Assembly (NCBI GenBank): GCA_052032225.1
Contig: JBPEWY010000074.1
Location: forward strand, 1-5,997
Reading direction: 5' to 3'
Length of the DNA stretch: 5,997 nucleotides
From: JBPEWY01 sp052032225
Lineage (GTDB): Bacteria; Bacteroidota; Bacteroidia; Flavobacteriales; Flavobacteriaceae
This document shows, piece after piece, positions 1-5,997 of the stretch. Every line of letters begins with the position of its first letter. Position 1 is the first letter of the stretch. Under the pieces are notes generated by a model that searched no databases, had not been told where the DNA came from, and saw nothing but the letters and a program-made list of their open reading frames with translations. A program made the translations under genes and the position numbers.

Positions 1-180
1 ATGCCAGAGAAAGACATAATGATATTGATTGATGGAGATGGTTTTAAAGCTGGAGCAAAGACATGGTTAAGAAATGCTGTAAAAGAAAAGCTTTATACAA
101 ATGAAAATAATTGTAAAAAAAACATAATGGTTTTTTCGCTTACCGAATTTTTTACTTGGGCTAACAATACATTTACATGA
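1..180 (+). CDS. 3' end of an unidentified protein (59 codons visible); possibly restriction-endonuclease-like
   Basis: An open frame runs from the first base of the window to a TGA stop at 178-180. It happens to begin with ATG, but no upstream sequence is visible, so this is most likely the C-terminal tail of a longer gene. The 59 residues look like real protein: a hydrophobic strand ending in an acidic turn (IMILIDGDGF, residues 6-15), a basic amphipathic stretch (AKTWLRNAVKEKLY, about 19-32), then a second strand and an aromatic end (NIMVFSLTEFFTWANNTF, about 41-58). A strand with DGDG, then a helix, then a strand and a final aromatic helix reminds me of the C-termini of some type II restriction endonucleases, but this is a weak impression and no catalytic PD-(D/E)xK motif is visible. 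GC is about 29%, lower than the neighbouring gltX, which would fit an accessory gene. It converges on gltX, with 90 nt between the two stop codons. No function is assigned. Confidence 0.5.
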   Translation: MPEKDIMILIDGDGFKAGAKTWLRNAVKEKLYTNENNCKKNIMVFSLTEFFTWANNTFT

Positions 181-217
181 TAAAATATTTTTCATAGTTA
201 GGACTTATTTTTTTGAA

Positions 218-246
218 ATAAAAAGGCCGGAACATTAGTCCGGCCT
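218..246 (-). terminator. Rho-independent terminator of gltX
   Basis: A perfect 7-bp GC-rich inverted repeat (AGGCCGG at 224-230 and CCGGCCT at 240-246) encloses a 9-nt loop. Read on the minus strand, the stem is followed immediately by a T-rich run (TTTTATTT at about 223-216), giving a classic intrinsic terminator 25 nt past the gltX stop codon. On the plus strand the hairpin is followed only by a weak T-containing stretch (about 247-260). It may help stop transcription from the left-edge gene, but is a poorer terminator in that direction. Confidence 0.88.
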
Positions 247-270
247 ATTATCATTATCTATTAGTAATAG

Positions 271-1788
271 CTATGATAGCGTTTGTATTGCTTTCTGAAT
301 GCGAGAGAGGGTTTCATCTACGCCTAAAAAAGCCATAATATCAAATACATGAGGCCCTTTAAGCTCTCCCACTAAAGCCAATCGTAAGGGAGGCATTACT
401 TTACCAAAACCTAATTCTTGTTCAGAAATCCAAGTTTTAACAGTATTCTCTGTAGCTTCTGTATTAGAGAGGTCTTGTTGTTTTAATACCTCACTTAATT
501 GCGTTAAGATTGTAGCAGTTTCCGGCTTCCATTGTTTTTTTACAGCTTTTTCATCGTATGAAGTTGGAGCTTTAAAGAAATAACTGCCCAGTTCCCATAA
601 ATCATGTATAAAAACAGCTCTTTCTTTAAGTAGCTCTACAACTGTTGTTGCTTGCTCTAAAGTAGCGCTAACCCCTTTGCTTTCTAAGATTTCAACAAAT
701 TCGGGAGCGATTTCAGATGATGTCTTTTGCTGTAAGTAATACTGATTATACCATTTGGTTTTTTCGGGATCAAAGCGTGCTCCAGATTTAATAACACGTT
801 CTAAGCTAAAGGCTTCAATAAGTTCTTTTTTAGTAAATATTTCCTGATCTGTACCCGGATTCCATCCTAATAACGCTAAAAAGTTAATTACAGCTTCAGG
901 AAAATAACCTGCTTCTCTGTATCCTTTAGCTACTTCTCCGGTTTTAGGATCTTTCCAATCTAACGGGAAAACAGGAAAACCTAACTTATCTCCGTCGCGC
1001 TTACTTAATTTACCTTTTCCTGTAGGTTTTAGCAGTAATGGTAAATGTGCAAATTCTGGTGCTTGCCAACCAAAAGCGTTATACAATAACACATGCAAAG
1101 CTAATGAAGGAAGCCATTCTTCGCCTCTAATAACATGTGTTATTTGCATTAAATGGTCGTCTACAATATTGGCTAAATGATAGGTTGGCATCCCATCACT
1201 TTTATATAGTACTTTATCATCTAAAGTATTGGTGTTAATTGTAATTTCACCTCTAACAATGTCTTTTAAAACTATTTGTTGATTTTCAGGAATTTTAAAT
1301 CTGATTACATAGGGAACTCCGGCATTTATTTTAGCTTGTACAGCTTCTTTAGAAAGTGATAAAGAGTTGTTTAATTTTGCTCTGTTTTCCCAATTGTAAG
1401 TAAATGTCTTCCCTTCTTTTTCGTATGATTTTCTGAGGGTATCTAATTCTTCGGGAGTATCAAAAGCTATATAAGCCAGATTTTTTTCTAAAAGCTCATC
1501 GGCATATTTTTTATACAAAGCCTTGCGCTCGCTTTGTCTGTACGGACCAAAATCTCCTTCTTTACCCGGACCTTCATCAAAAGGGATACCGCACCAATTT
1601 AACGCATCAATTATATAATTTTCTGCTCCTTCTACATACCTGCTTTGATCTGTATCTTCTATACGCAAAACAAAATCTCCCTGGTGCTTTTTAGCAAATA
1701 AGTAATTAAATAAAGCGGTACGAACGCCTCCTATATGTAATGGCCCTGTTGGACTAGGCGCAAAACGAACACGAACTTTTTGGCTCAT
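271..1788 (-). CDS. gltX: Glutamate--tRNA ligase (glutamyl-tRNA synthetase), complete, 505 aa
   Basis: A cytoplasmic class I aminoacyl-tRNA synthetase that charges tRNA-Glu with glutamate using ATP. The Rossmann fold opens with the expected segment FAPSPTGPLHIGG, in which the HIGH-type motif is HIGG at residues 18-21. It is followed by RIEDTD (42-47), GPYRQSER (81-88), the middle-domain segment HVIRGEEW, and the KMSKS-type motif KLSKR at 260-264. The C-terminal half is the helical anticodon-binding region, ending near the GKVMPPLRLALVG segment typical of GluRS. The length of about 500 residues is normal for the family. Between KLSKRDGDK and GYREAGY there is an extra proline- and aromatic-rich segment (about 269-289) that I associate with Bacteroidota GluRS. 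The start is the ATG at 1786-1788, giving the usual MSxKVRVRFAPSPTG opening. An in-frame TTG six codons upstream (1804-1806) is rejected because it lies inside the -7 promoter box. The stop is TAG at 271-273, followed by a strong terminator. Whether the enzyme also charges tRNA-Gln cannot be judged from sequence alone. Confidence 0.97.
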   Translation of the reverse strand: MSQKVRVRFAPSPTGPLHIGGVRTALFNYLFAKKHQGDFVLRIEDTDQSRYVEGAENYIIDALNWCGIPFDEGPGKEGDFGPYRQSERKALYKKYADELLEKNLAYIAFDTPEELDTLRKSYEKEGKTFTYNWENRAKLNNSLSLSKEAVQAKINAGVPYVIRFKIPENQQIVLKDIVRGEITINTNTLDDKVLYKSDGMPTYHLANIVDDHLMQITHVIRGEEWLPSLALHVLLYNAFGWQAPEFAHLPLLLKPTGKGKLSKRDGDKLGFPVFPLDWKDPKTGEVAKGYREAGYFPEAVINFLALLGWNPGTDQEIFTKKELIEAFSLERVIKSGARFDPEKTKWYNQYYLQQKTSSEIAPEFVEILESKGVSATLEQATTVVELLKERAVFIHDLWELGSYFFKAPTSYDEKAVKKQWKPETATILTQLSEVLKQQDLSNTEATENTVKTWISEQELGFGKVMPPLRLALVGELKGPHVFDIMAFLGVDETLSRIQKAIQTLS

Positions 1789-1803
1789 AGTTTCAATTTT
1801 GCG

Positions 1804-1811
1804 CAAAGATA
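1804..1811 (-). promoter_or_regulatory. -7 promoter box of gltX (TATCTTTG)
   Basis: On the minus strand, TATCTTTG matches the Bacteroidota housekeeping -7 consensus TAnnTTTG at every fixed position. It ends 15 nt before the gltX ATG, so the 5' leader would be very short (roughly 10 nt). No clear TTG element is seen about 19-21 nt further upstream, so the -33 half is weak or absent. The spacer and leader are AT-rich with no strong Shine-Dalgarno sequence, as is usual in this phylum. The box gives gltX transcription independent of the alkB-type gene upstream. Confidence 0.6.
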
Positions 1812-1851
1812 CTATTTACCTTTATTTTACGGTTTAAAAAGAATGGAATAC

Positions 1852-2901
1852 TTAAGAAGATATTGTTTTCATTTGCTCAGGAATTCTCGGATTCATAATA
1901 TAAAACCAAAGCGGAGGAAATAGTGCTAAAACCATTGATGTAGGGTATCCGAAAGGTAATTGCGGACTGGTAGTATGGTTTTCTAAAACTTGATATTTTT
2001 TTGATGCTTTATAATGATGATCACTATGTCGGGTTAATTCATACAAAACCAAACGCCCAACAATATGATTAGAATTCCATGAATGTATTTCTTTAACACG
2101 CTCGTACCTGCCAGAAGGCTTTTTTAAGCGCCTTAACCCGTAGTGTTCTATATAATTAATGGTTTCTAATAGTAAAATACCTGTAACGGCTATAGCCAAA
2201 GCTATCAAGACTCCAAAAAAGCCAAAAACCATATAAATTGTAATAAGGTAAAGTGATTGTAATACAGTATACCAAAGCATATCGTTATACAAACTAAAAA
2301 AAGATACTTGCTTTTGTTGCAACAATCTTTTTTGAATACGCCAAGCATTTATGTATTGTTTGGTTATTGAGGTTACCCAAAAAGAATATACTGATTGGTT
2401 TAATCTTGCGGAAGCTCCATCTTCATTGGTTGCAGCATGAACATGATGACCAAAATTATGTTCTATATAAAAGTGCATGTATTGGCTAGGAATAAGCAGT
2501 ATTTTGGCTAATAGCTTTTCTGTAAACGTGTTTCTATGGCCTAGTTCGTGCGCTACATTTATACCATTTGCACCTAAAACAATGCCTGTGCTAAGCACTA
2601 ATCCAATTATTTCGGTTGTAGAATATGTTACTGTTGTAAAATTGTATAATGTATAGACAACTAAACCATAAACTATTGGAATGTTTAAATATAATAGCCA
2701 ATCAAATGTTTTGTTCTCCAGAAGTGTTTTGTATTCATTTTCAGAGATGTTTGTATCGTCTAACGGAAGGAGTATCTCTAATACAGGGATAACCACAAAC
2801 GCCACAATTGGCGTTAAAAACAAATACGCACCAGACTTGCCAATGCTATAAAAAGCTACGGCAGGCAATATAAAAGCAGCTAAATATCGTAAGGCTCTCA
2901 T
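1852..2901 (-). CDS. alkB: AlkB-type alkane 1-monooxygenase (membrane di-iron hydroxylase), complete, 349 aa
   Basis: An integral inner-membrane non-heme di-iron hydroxylase of the fatty-acid desaturase/AlkB superfamily. Family members oxidise the terminal methyl of an alkane or similar chain with O2 and electrons from rubredoxin. All metal-ligand motifs are intact: HELGHR (118-123), EHNFGHH (147-153), NYIEHYG (249-255) and RHSDHH (291-296). AlkB-specific surroundings are also present: the EDGASAR segment (160-166) and the PQLPFGYP segment near the C-terminus. Hydrophobic helices lie at about residues 5-21, 25-46, 68-88, 97-117 and two within 207-247, placing the histidines on the cytoplasmic face as in known members. 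The length is slightly below that of Pseudomonas AlkB (about 400) but covers the full core. The start is the ATG at 2899-2901; an in-frame TAG at 2920-2922 closes the frame upstream and no other ATG intervenes. No rubredoxin, rubredoxin reductase or alkane regulator is encoded nearby. The actual substrate could be an alkane, a fatty-acyl chain or another lipid. It must not be confused with the AlkB DNA demethylase. Confidence 0.93.
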   Translation of the reverse strand: MRALRYLAAFILPAVAFYSIGKSGAYLFLTPIVAFVVIPVLEILLPLDDTNISENEYKTLLENKTFDWLLYLNIPIVYGLVVYTLYNFTTVTYSTTEIIGLVLSTGIVLGANGINVAHELGHRNTFTEKLLAKILLIPSQYMHFYIEHNFGHHVHAATNEDGASARLNQSVYSFWVTSITKQYINAWRIQKRLLQQKQVSFFSLYNDMLWYTVLQSLYLITIYMVFGFFGVLIALAIAVTGILLLETINYIEHYGLRRLKKPSGRYERVKEIHSWNSNHIVGRLVLYELTRHSDHHYKASKKYQVLENHTTSPQLPFGYPTSMVLALFPPLWFYIMNPRIPEQMKTISS

Positions 2902-2926
2902 AGTGAAACTTTTAACAGACTATTAT

Positions 2927-2934
2927 CAAATTTA
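2927..2934 (-). promoter_or_regulatory. Candidate -7 box of the alkB-type gene (TAAATTTG)
   Basis: Minus-strand TAAATTTG fits the Bacteroidota TAnnTTTG consensus at all fixed positions and ends 25 nt before the ATG at 2901. The predicted transcript would start near 2920 with a leader of about 20 nt. No convincing TTG -33 element is present at the expected distance, and the region is very AT-rich, so a chance match is possible. Confidence 0.45.
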
Positions 2935-2959
2935 AACATTTATAAGGAAAAGAAAATTG

Positions 2960-2967
2960 TAATTTTA
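2960..2967 (+). promoter_or_regulatory. Candidate -7 box of the DUF4175-type gene (TAATTTTA)
   Basis: Plus-strand TAATTTTA matches TAnnTTTG except at the last base (A for G). It ends 25 nt before the ATG at 2993, the same distance as the opposing box of the divergent alkB-type gene. No -33 TTG lies at the right spacing. With one mismatch in AT-rich DNA, this is only a candidate. Confidence 0.25.
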
Positions 2968-2992
2968 AGGATTATTAAGAGTTATTTAAATA

Positions 2993-5900
2993 ATGACCGC
3001 TTTAGAAACTATACACAATAAACTAGAAGCCTTTATTAAAAAGTATTATACTAACGAACTTATTAAAGGCGTGATTTTATTTTTATCAGCGGGACTTTTG
3101 TATTTGCTTTTAGTGTTGTTTTTAGAGTATATGCTTTGGCTGGGTACAACCGGAAGAGCAATTTTGTTTTGGATATTTTTAACTACAGAAATAACACTTT
3201 TAGCCTATTTTGTTGGAAGACCGTTATTTAAAATGTTTAAGCTGGCAAAAGGAATTGATTACAAAGCAGCATCTAAACTTATTGGTGCGCACTTTCCCGA
3301 AGTTAGCGACAAGCTGTATAATGTTTTACAACTGGCCGAAAACAAACACAAAACAGAGCTTTTACTGGCTTCTATAGAACAAAAATCTAACGAGCTTAGG
3401 CCTATACCTTTTTCTCTTGCCATAAATTATAAAGCTAGTTTTAAATATGCAAAGTATCTGGTGCTTCCAATTGCTATGTTCGCTATTGTTACCATAACTA
3501 CCAGCATAAATTGGATTACAGAAAGTTATACGCGTGTTGTACAATACCAAAAGCCTTTTTTACCACCGGCGCCGTTTAGTTTTGTTATTCTAAATGATGA
3601 CGAAATTGCCTATCAAAATAAGCCCTATACTATTACAGTTTCAACACAGGGAAATGTTATACCGGAAGAGGTTAGCATAACGCTTAATAATGAGTCTTAT
3701 TTCTTAGAGCAGGTTTCTCCGGGCACTTTTACCTATACAGTACAACAACCTAAAGAAACTTTTACCTACACGTTGTATGCTAACGGAATTTATTCTATCC
3801 CGCAAACAGTAAAGGTTGTTCCGGTGCCTAAGCTTTTAAGTTTTGTAATGCAATTATATTATCCTGCGTACACACAAAAAAAAGATCAAGAACTAGTTAG
3901 CAACGGAAATGCTGTAGTTCCTGAAGGCACTACTATAACTTGGAAGCTTAAAACCGAAGCTACTACGGATTTGGTTTTATTGGCTAAAGATTCATCATAT
4001 GTATTCTCTAAACAAGAAGATACATTTGTAAAGTCACTTAGAGTTACTTCTGATTTTCCTTACACATTATCTACCAGTAACGAATATGTTAAAAACTATG
4101 AAAATATTGCATTTTCTGTTGAGGTTGTTCAGGACGAGCACCCTGAAATTCAGGTAGTAGCAAAACACGATTCTATAAATAAAAGTACTCAAGAAGATAT
4201 TGCTTTAATCGGTCAGGCAACAGATGATTACTTGCTAAAAAGAATGCAATTAGTGTATTACCCAACAAGTAACCCACAAAATAAAACAACCTTGCCGTTA
4301 CAGCAGATAAATAATAATTTTTATCAATTTACATATCAATTTCCAAATACAATTCCTTTGCAAGAAGGTCAATCTTATGAGTTTTATTTTGAGGTTTTTG
4401 ATAATGATGGCGTAAACGGAAGTAAATCAGCAAAAAGCAAAACTTTTACTTACAGAAAGCAAACTAAAAATGAGGTATTGTCTAAACAATTACAAGATCA
4501 GAATACAACTGTAAAAGCCATTAATCAATCAATCAAATCTTTAACAGAACAACAATCTAAACTACAAGAGATTAACAGACTTACTAAAGAAAAAAGCGAG
4601 TTAGAGTTTAACGATAAGAGAGCTATCCAGAACTTTTTAGAGCGTCAGCAATTGCAAGAACAGCAAATGCAACGTTTCACAGAGCAATTAAAAGAAAATT
4701 TAAATCAACTAAACAACGACAAAGAAGATAGTTTATATAAAAAGCTATTGCAAGAACGCTTAGAAAGACAACAACAAGAGCTAAAAGAAAACGAACGTTT
4801 GTTAGAGGAATTAAAAGAACTTACCGATAAAATAAATAAAGAACAGTTAGCACAAAAATTAGAGCAACTTGCAAAAAACCAACAGAGTAATCAAAAAAGT
4901 TTACAACAATTAGTAGAGTTAACTAAACGATTTTATGTTGCGCAAAAGATGCAGCAACTACAACAGCAAATTTCTGAATTAGCAAAAAAGCAAGAAAATC
5001 TTGCTAATAGTAATCAACAAGAAAACACATCACAAAAACAAGATAGTTTAAATAATGCTTTTAATGAGTTAAAAAAACAGTTAAACGACTTAGAGAAAGA
5101 TAATAACGACTTAAAGAAACCAATGGAGCTTCCTCGCGATTCAGACAAGGAAAATGAAATTTCTATAGATCAAGAGTCTGCTAAGCAACAACTACAAAAA
5201 AACGAGCAGCAACCTAATCCTTCAACTCTTTCTAAGGCTCAACAACAACAAAAGCAAGCAGCCCAAAAATTAAAACAATTAAGCAAACAAATGCAGCAAG
5301 CTATGAATGCTTCATCTGCAGAAAGCCTTACAGAAGATATAGATGCATTACGACAGTTGCTTGATAATTTGGTTATTTTTTCTTTTGAGCAAGAGCTTCT
5401 TATGAACACTTTTTTAGAAAACACGCAAGCAAATGTTAGTTTAAATAATGAGGTTATAAAACAAAACCAACTTCGCACGTTGTTTGAACATGTTGATGAC
5501 AGCTTATTTGCGCTCTCTTTACGCAGGCCTGAAATTTCTGATAAAATCAATCCTCAAATAACAGAGGTTTTTTATAACATTGATAAAGCATTAGAATATT
5601 TTCCTGAAAACAGACTATATCAAGGTATTGCGAGTCAGCAAAAAGCTTTAACTGCTGCAAATACATTAGCAAGTTTTTTGGGTGATGCACTAGATAACAT
5701 GAATGAGCAAATGATGATGAGCGCATCGGGTAATTCAAGTCAATCTAAAGGTTTTCAATTACCGGATATAATTATGTCTCAAGAACAGTTGAATGAAAAA
5801 ATGAAGCAGCAAATGCAACAACAATCCGGCTCACAAAATGATACTAACCAACAAGATGGTCAACAAGGACAACAAAAAGGAAATCAAAATAATTCTGATA

Positions 5901-5997
5901 ATAAAAAAGGTATTGCAGAAGGCGAAGGCGAGGATGAAAATGCAGAAAAACTATACAAAATTTATAAGCAACAGCAACAAATACGTTCCGCTTTAGA
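2993..5997 (+). CDS. DUF4175-type large membrane-anchored coiled-coil protein, 3'-truncated by window edge (1001 codons visible)
   Basis: One uninterrupted frame starts at ATG 2993 (in-frame TAA at 2987-2989 fixes the start) and is still open at the last base. Three hydrophobic helices lie at about residues 26-49, 56-75 and 154-171. Lysine-rich flanks after helix 2 (GRPLFKMFKLAKG) suggest the 76-153 loop is cytoplasmic and everything after about 172 is extracytoplasmic. Residues about 185-480 are beta-rich with segments typical of the Bacteroidota DUF4175 family: a YPAYT segment near 292, VPEGTTITW near 310, and YFEVFDNDGVNG at about 465-476. Residues about 490-780 are a long Gln/Lys/Glu/Leu-rich helical region, presumably coiled coil. 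A further helical segment spans about 784-910. A Gln/Asn/Gly/Ser low-complexity tail (about 928-983) precedes a helix that continues off the window. The layout of N-terminal membrane helices plus Gln-rich exported region matches the alphaproteobacterial TIGR02302/DUF4175 proteins. The function is unknown. I recall flavobacterial members of around 1100 residues, so perhaps a hundred residues are missing. It is transcribed divergently from the alkB-type gene. Confidence 0.9.
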   Translation, partial: MTALETIHNKLEAFIKKYYTNELIKGVILFLSAGLLYLLLVLFLEYMLWLGTTGRAILFWIFLTTEITLLAYFVGRPLFKMFKLAKGIDYKAASKLIGAHFPEVSDKLYNVLQLAENKHKTELLLASIEQKSNELRPIPFSLAINYKASFKYAKYLVLPIAMFAIVTITTSINWITESYTRVVQYQKPFLPPAPFSFVILNDDEIAYQNKPYTITVSTQGNVIPEEVSITLNNESYFLEQVSPGTFTYTVQQPKETFTYTLYANGIYSIPQTVKVVPVPKLLSFVMQLYYPAYTQKKDQELVSNGNAVVPEGTTITWKLKTEATTDLVLLAKDSSYVFSKQEDTFVKSLRVTSDFPYTLSTSNEYVKNYENIAFSVEVVQDEHPEIQVVAKHDSINKSTQEDIALIGQATDDYLLKRMQLVYYPTSNPQNKTTLPLQQINNNFYQFTYQFPNTIPLQEGQSYEFYFEVFDNDGVNGSKSAKSKTFTYRKQTKNEVLSKQLQDQNTTVKAINQSIKSLTEQQSKLQEINRLTKEKSELEFNDKRAIQNFLERQQLQEQQMQRFTEQLKENLNQLNNDKEDSLYKKLLQERLERQQQELKENERLLEELKELTDKINKEQLAQKLEQLAKNQQSNQKSLQQLVELTKRFYVAQKMQQLQQQISELAKKQENLANSNQQENTSQKQDSLNNAFNELKKQLNDLEKDNNDLKKPMELPRDSDKENEISIDQESAKQQLQKNEQQPNPSTLSKAQQQQKQAAQKLKQLSKQMQQAMNASSAESLTEDIDALRQLLDNLVIFSFEQELLMNTFLENTQANVSLNNEVIKQNQLRTLFEHVDDSLFALSLRRPEISDKINPQITEVFYNIDKALEYFPENRLYQGIASQQKALTAANTLASFLGDALDNMNEQMMMSASGNSSQSKGFQLPDIIMSQEQLNEKMKQQMQQQSGSQNDTNQQDGQQGQQKGNQNNSDNKKGIAEGEGEDENAEKLYKIYKQQQQIRSAL

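Noticed and set aside
182..191. AAAATATTTT palindrome just after the left-edge stop codon
   Set aside because: A pure A/T 10-bp palindrome is expected by chance here and has no GC stem or loop to act as a terminator; the real hairpin is at 224-246.
1789..1806. TTG start at 1806 extending gltX by six residues
   Set aside because: The TTG is part of the TATCTTTG -7 box, and the family N-terminus begins at the ATG at 1788.
3362..3550. A 62-codon open frame within the DUF4175-type gene
   Set aside because: It lies wholly inside a long in-frame gene with strong family signatures, has no recognisable protein motif, and fits a chance shadow frame.
3876..3883. A run of eight A within the DUF4175-type gene, a possible slippage or phase-variation site
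   Set aside because: The frame is intact through it, it encodes ordinary Gln-Lys-Lys codons, and A-runs of this length are expected in such AT-rich DNA.
5240..5251. (CAA)4 microsatellite and other CAA-rich stretches
   Set aside because: These are simply Gln codons in a Gln-rich protein; any length change would stay in frame, and the tract is short.
5239..5550. A 103-codon antisense frame rich in Ser, Cys and Phe
   Set aside because: The unusual Cys/Ser-rich composition results from reading Gln- and Ala-rich codons (CAA, CAG, GCA) of the DUF4175-type gene on the opposite strand; no promoter or motif supports it.
5547..5738. A 63-codon antisense frame next to the previous one
   Set aside because: Same situation: it is antisense to a continuous coding region, lacks motifs, and the sense frame explains the bases.
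1..5997. Search by eye for CRISPR repeats, tRNA genes, insertion-sequence ends and riboswitch-like leaders
   Set aside because: No regularly spaced repeats, cloverleaf-like segments, transposase fragments or long structured leaders were seen; nearly all the window is accounted for by four coding regions and three short gaps.

Overview
This window reads as ordinary chromosomal DNA of a low-GC member of the Bacteroidota, most likely the Flavobacteriaceae. The evidence is the AT-rich composition, start codons without strong Shine-Dalgarno sequences, -7 boxes of the Bacteroidota type (TAnnTTTG), a glutamyl-tRNA synthetase with a Bacteroidota-style insert after its KLSKR motif, and a giant DUF4175-type membrane protein. 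The lineage call is inference from these family signatures, not from a database search.

Layout. (1) Positions 1-180 (+) hold the last 59 codons of a reading frame that probably begins upstream of the window; it is AT-rich and may be the tail of a restriction-endonuclease-like accessory gene. (2) Positions 181-270 are a short convergent intergenic gap with a strong GC-rich hairpin terminator (218-246) serving gltX. (3) Positions 271-1788 (-) are gltX, complete, with an ATG start. Its own consensus -7 box at 1804-1811 excludes the longer TTG-initiated reading. (4) Positions 1852-2901 (-) encode an AlkB-type integral-membrane di-iron alkane 1-monooxygenase with all histidine boxes intact. (5) Positions 2902-2992 are a 91-nt divergent promoter region with candidate -7 boxes for both flanking genes. 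(6) From 2993 to the window's right edge (+) runs one uninterrupted frame of more than 1001 codons. It encodes an N-terminally membrane-anchored protein with a beta-rich extracytoplasmic part and a very long Gln/Lys/Glu-rich helical part (DUF4175 type). It is cut at the 3' end by the window edge.

How the genes relate. gltX supplies Glu-tRNA for translation. The AlkB-like enzyme would hydroxylate an aliphatic chain in the membrane and needs reductant from a rubredoxin or ferredoxin not encoded here. The DUF4175-type protein has no established function. There is no obvious shared pathway. The alkB-type gene and gltX are codirectional, 63 nt apart with no visible terminator between them, so readthrough is possible, but gltX has its own promoter. 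I see no RNA gene, mobile element, CRISPR array or evident new system. The least understood component is the DUF4175-type protein; the most likely accessory element is the truncated frame at the left edge.
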